DNA of 6,019 nt from an uncultured Gemmataceae bacterium (lineage in GTDB: Bacteria > Planctomycetota > Planctomycetia > Gemmatales > Gemmataceae), in the NCBI GenBank assembly GCA_937922175.1, contig CAKZUU010000275.1:1-6019 (forward strand), given 5' to 3'. The position numbers were made by a program, and so were the translations under genes. Below are positions 5,805 to 6,019 of the stretch, one piece after another (position 1 is the stretch's first letter; each line of letters begins with the position of its first letter). The notes under the pieces were generated by a model. It searched no databases. It had not been told where the DNA came from and was given only the letters and a program-made list of their open reading frames with translations.

Positions 5805-6019
5805 TCACGCGACGACAGCTTGATCCGCCTTCTTGCGACGCAGCCGACGGGTCACCAAGCCCGCAGCCCCCATGCCCAAACCGACCAACGCAAAGGTCGT
5901 CGGCTCAGGAACCGCCGCGAATCGGAAGTCATCTACACCCATGCCGTGGTCCGAACCCGGGTCATTATAATCAACCCACCGGATCCACAACTCGTCACCC
6001 GGAGCCCAAGAGATCCCAT
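5805..6019 (-). CDS. PEP-CTERM sorting-domain exported protein, C-terminal part (5' truncated by window)
   Basis: Only the last 71 residues are visible; the frame stays open through the window edge at 6019, so the start lies outside. The sequence GISWAPGDELWIRWVDYND is followed by PGSDHGMGVDDFRFAAVPEP. This resembles the end of a lectin-like or beta-sandwich extracellular domain, running straight into the sorting signal. The signal consists of VPEP, a hydrophobic helix (TTFALVGLGMGAAGLV), and a basic cluster (TRRLRRKK). PEP-CTERM proteins are exported and then processed by an exosortase, often in bacteria that make extracellular matrix; no exosortase gene is in this window. After the basic cluster the protein carries a further ADQAVVA. 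A strong terminator follows, so this is the last gene of its transcript. An internal TTG at 5990 is not a credible start because the domain continues upstream of it. Confidence 0.92.
   Translation of the reverse strand, partial: GISWAPGDELWIRWVDYNDPGSDHGMGVDDFRFAAVPEPTTFALVGLGMGAAGLVTRRLRRKKADQAVVA

Overview
The window looks like a chromosomal segment from a planctomycete, most likely near the Gemmata-type lineage. Four things suggest this: a PEP-CTERM exported protein with a typical planctomycete tail, a multiheme cytochrome c fused to TPRs, a TPR/YggX-type iron-trafficking fusion, and a RicT-like PSP1 protein. The assignment rests on gene content and style; no phylogenetic marker is present. 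I see no mobile element, CRISPR array, tRNA or rRNA, and nothing that points clearly to recent transfer.

Left half, plus strand. The window opens inside the C-terminal part of a beta-lactamase/penicillin-binding-type serine hydrolase (1-525). Its stop overlaps the start of a polytopic membrane protein (522-1190) in an ATGA junction. After 66 bases comes a 718-residue membrane-anchored cytochrome (1257-3413). It has seven CXXCH heme sites in the N-terminal half and about six TPRs in the C-terminal half. The three genes are probably co-transcribed, but no common pathway is evident.

Right half, minus strand. Only 8 bases separate the cytochrome stop from the stop of the facing gene. Read from right to left, a probable operon holds three genes. 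The first is a secreted protein built from two tandem related domains (4711-5529). The second is a TPR protein whose C-terminal part resembles the Fe(II)-trafficking protein YggX and carries two extra cysteine pairs (4038-4658). The third is a GTG-started PSP1 (RicT/YaaT-like) protein with a tail of eight cysteines (3422-4036). The last two are one base apart and both carry cysteine clusters, so an iron or iron-sulphur role is a reasonable hypothesis. It is inferred from domains and adjacency only.

The right edge holds the 3' end of a PEP-CTERM protein gene (5805-6019, minus) with a strong intrinsic terminator (5739-5771). The 209 bases between that terminator and the operon should contain the operon promoter. 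Two small hairpins lie there, but no convincing -35/-10 pair can be seen.
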